A DNA stretch of 64,000 nucleotides from Streptomyces tsukubensis (GTDB lineage: Bacteria; Actinomycetota; Actinomycetes; Streptomycetales; Streptomycetaceae), in contig NZ_CP020700.1 in assembly GCF_003932715.1 (NCBI RefSeq), positions 7,462,501 to 7,526,500 on the forward strand. The letters run 5' to 3'. Shown piece after piece: positions 63,946 to 64,000 of the stretch (positions are counted from its first letter, which is position 1; the number at the start of each line of letters is the position of its first letter). Below the pieces are notes generated by a model. That model worked only from the letters and a program-made list of their open reading frames with translations, was not told the DNA's origin and did not search any database. A program made the position numbers and the translations under genes.

Positions 63946-64000
63946 AGGGAACTCCTGTCGTCGTCCTGTGAGGAATTTCCGGGGAGCATACAACACGGAA

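Noticed and set aside
1..64000. tRNA, rRNA, insertion sequences, integrases or replication origins
   Set aside because: I looked for cloverleaf ends, rRNA-like stretches, transposase motifs and terminal repeats and saw none that could be supported.

Overview
The window is high-GC actinomycete DNA, almost certainly Streptomyces. Third codon positions are strongly G/C, rare TTA (bldA-type) codons occur in several regulators, and the gene families are typical: tandem LAL regulators, SARPs, MmyB-type XRE regulators, snapalysin and a modular type I PKS. All calls come from reading the sequence; nothing was searched against a database.

Left part (1-31400), accessory and housekeeping mix. It opens with a possible type I-E CRISPR remnant (two repeat-like units 61 bp apart), a TTA-containing anti-sigma-type ATPase, a WD40 gene remnant and the 3' end of an aztD-like gene. 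Two tandem LAL/LuxR regulators follow (1855-7617), then a MarR regulator, a small oxidoreductase/cysteine hydrolase group next to two divergent MmyB-type XRE regulators, two SDRs, an amidohydrolase pair, a secreted alpha/beta hydrolase, a WD40 beta-propeller, a secreted YVTN-repeat protein, a lone RutA-like flavin monooxygenase, snapalysin, a GlxA-type AraC regulator and an HD-domain hydrolase. At 24914-27405 lies a compact minus-strand group: a 41-residue peptide gene with a strong Shine-Dalgarno sequence, a YcaO protein and a double-GNAT protein whose start overlaps the YcaO stop. A divergent AraC gene with direct and inverted repeats in its upstream region faces it. This looks like a minimal RiPP-like cluster of no type I recognise. 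Two-component genes follow (28596-31393).

Right part (31870-63945), a polyketide-alkaloid type cluster. An FMN reductase, a SARP and a SARP/cyclase-like/ATPase hybrid form an overlapping operon (ATGA junctions). Facing them are two collinear PKS genes: PKS1 = KSQ-AT-ACP, KS-AT-DH-KR-ACP, KS-AT-ACP; PKS2 = KS-AT-(dead DH)-KR-ACP-terminal reductase. Upstream and divergent are a class III aminotransferase with a long C-terminal extension and a PucR-type regulator, then an acyl-CoA-dehydrogenase-like flavin monooxygenase, a PPOX-type FMN protein, an epoxide-hydrolase-type enzyme and an AMP-dependent acyl-CoA ligase. Domain order predicts a C9 chain (C8 backbone plus one methyl) released as an aldehyde, aminated, and closed onto the C5 ketone to give a 4-hydroxylated, 2-butenyl-substituted piperideine. 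The PKS/aminotransferase divergent promoter carries GGAGACC heptamers arranged symmetrically about two candidate -10 boxes, a likely SARP target.

Two KS-coding segments of PKS1 share a 606-bp identical block with codon use unlike the rest of the gene, a sign of gene conversion.
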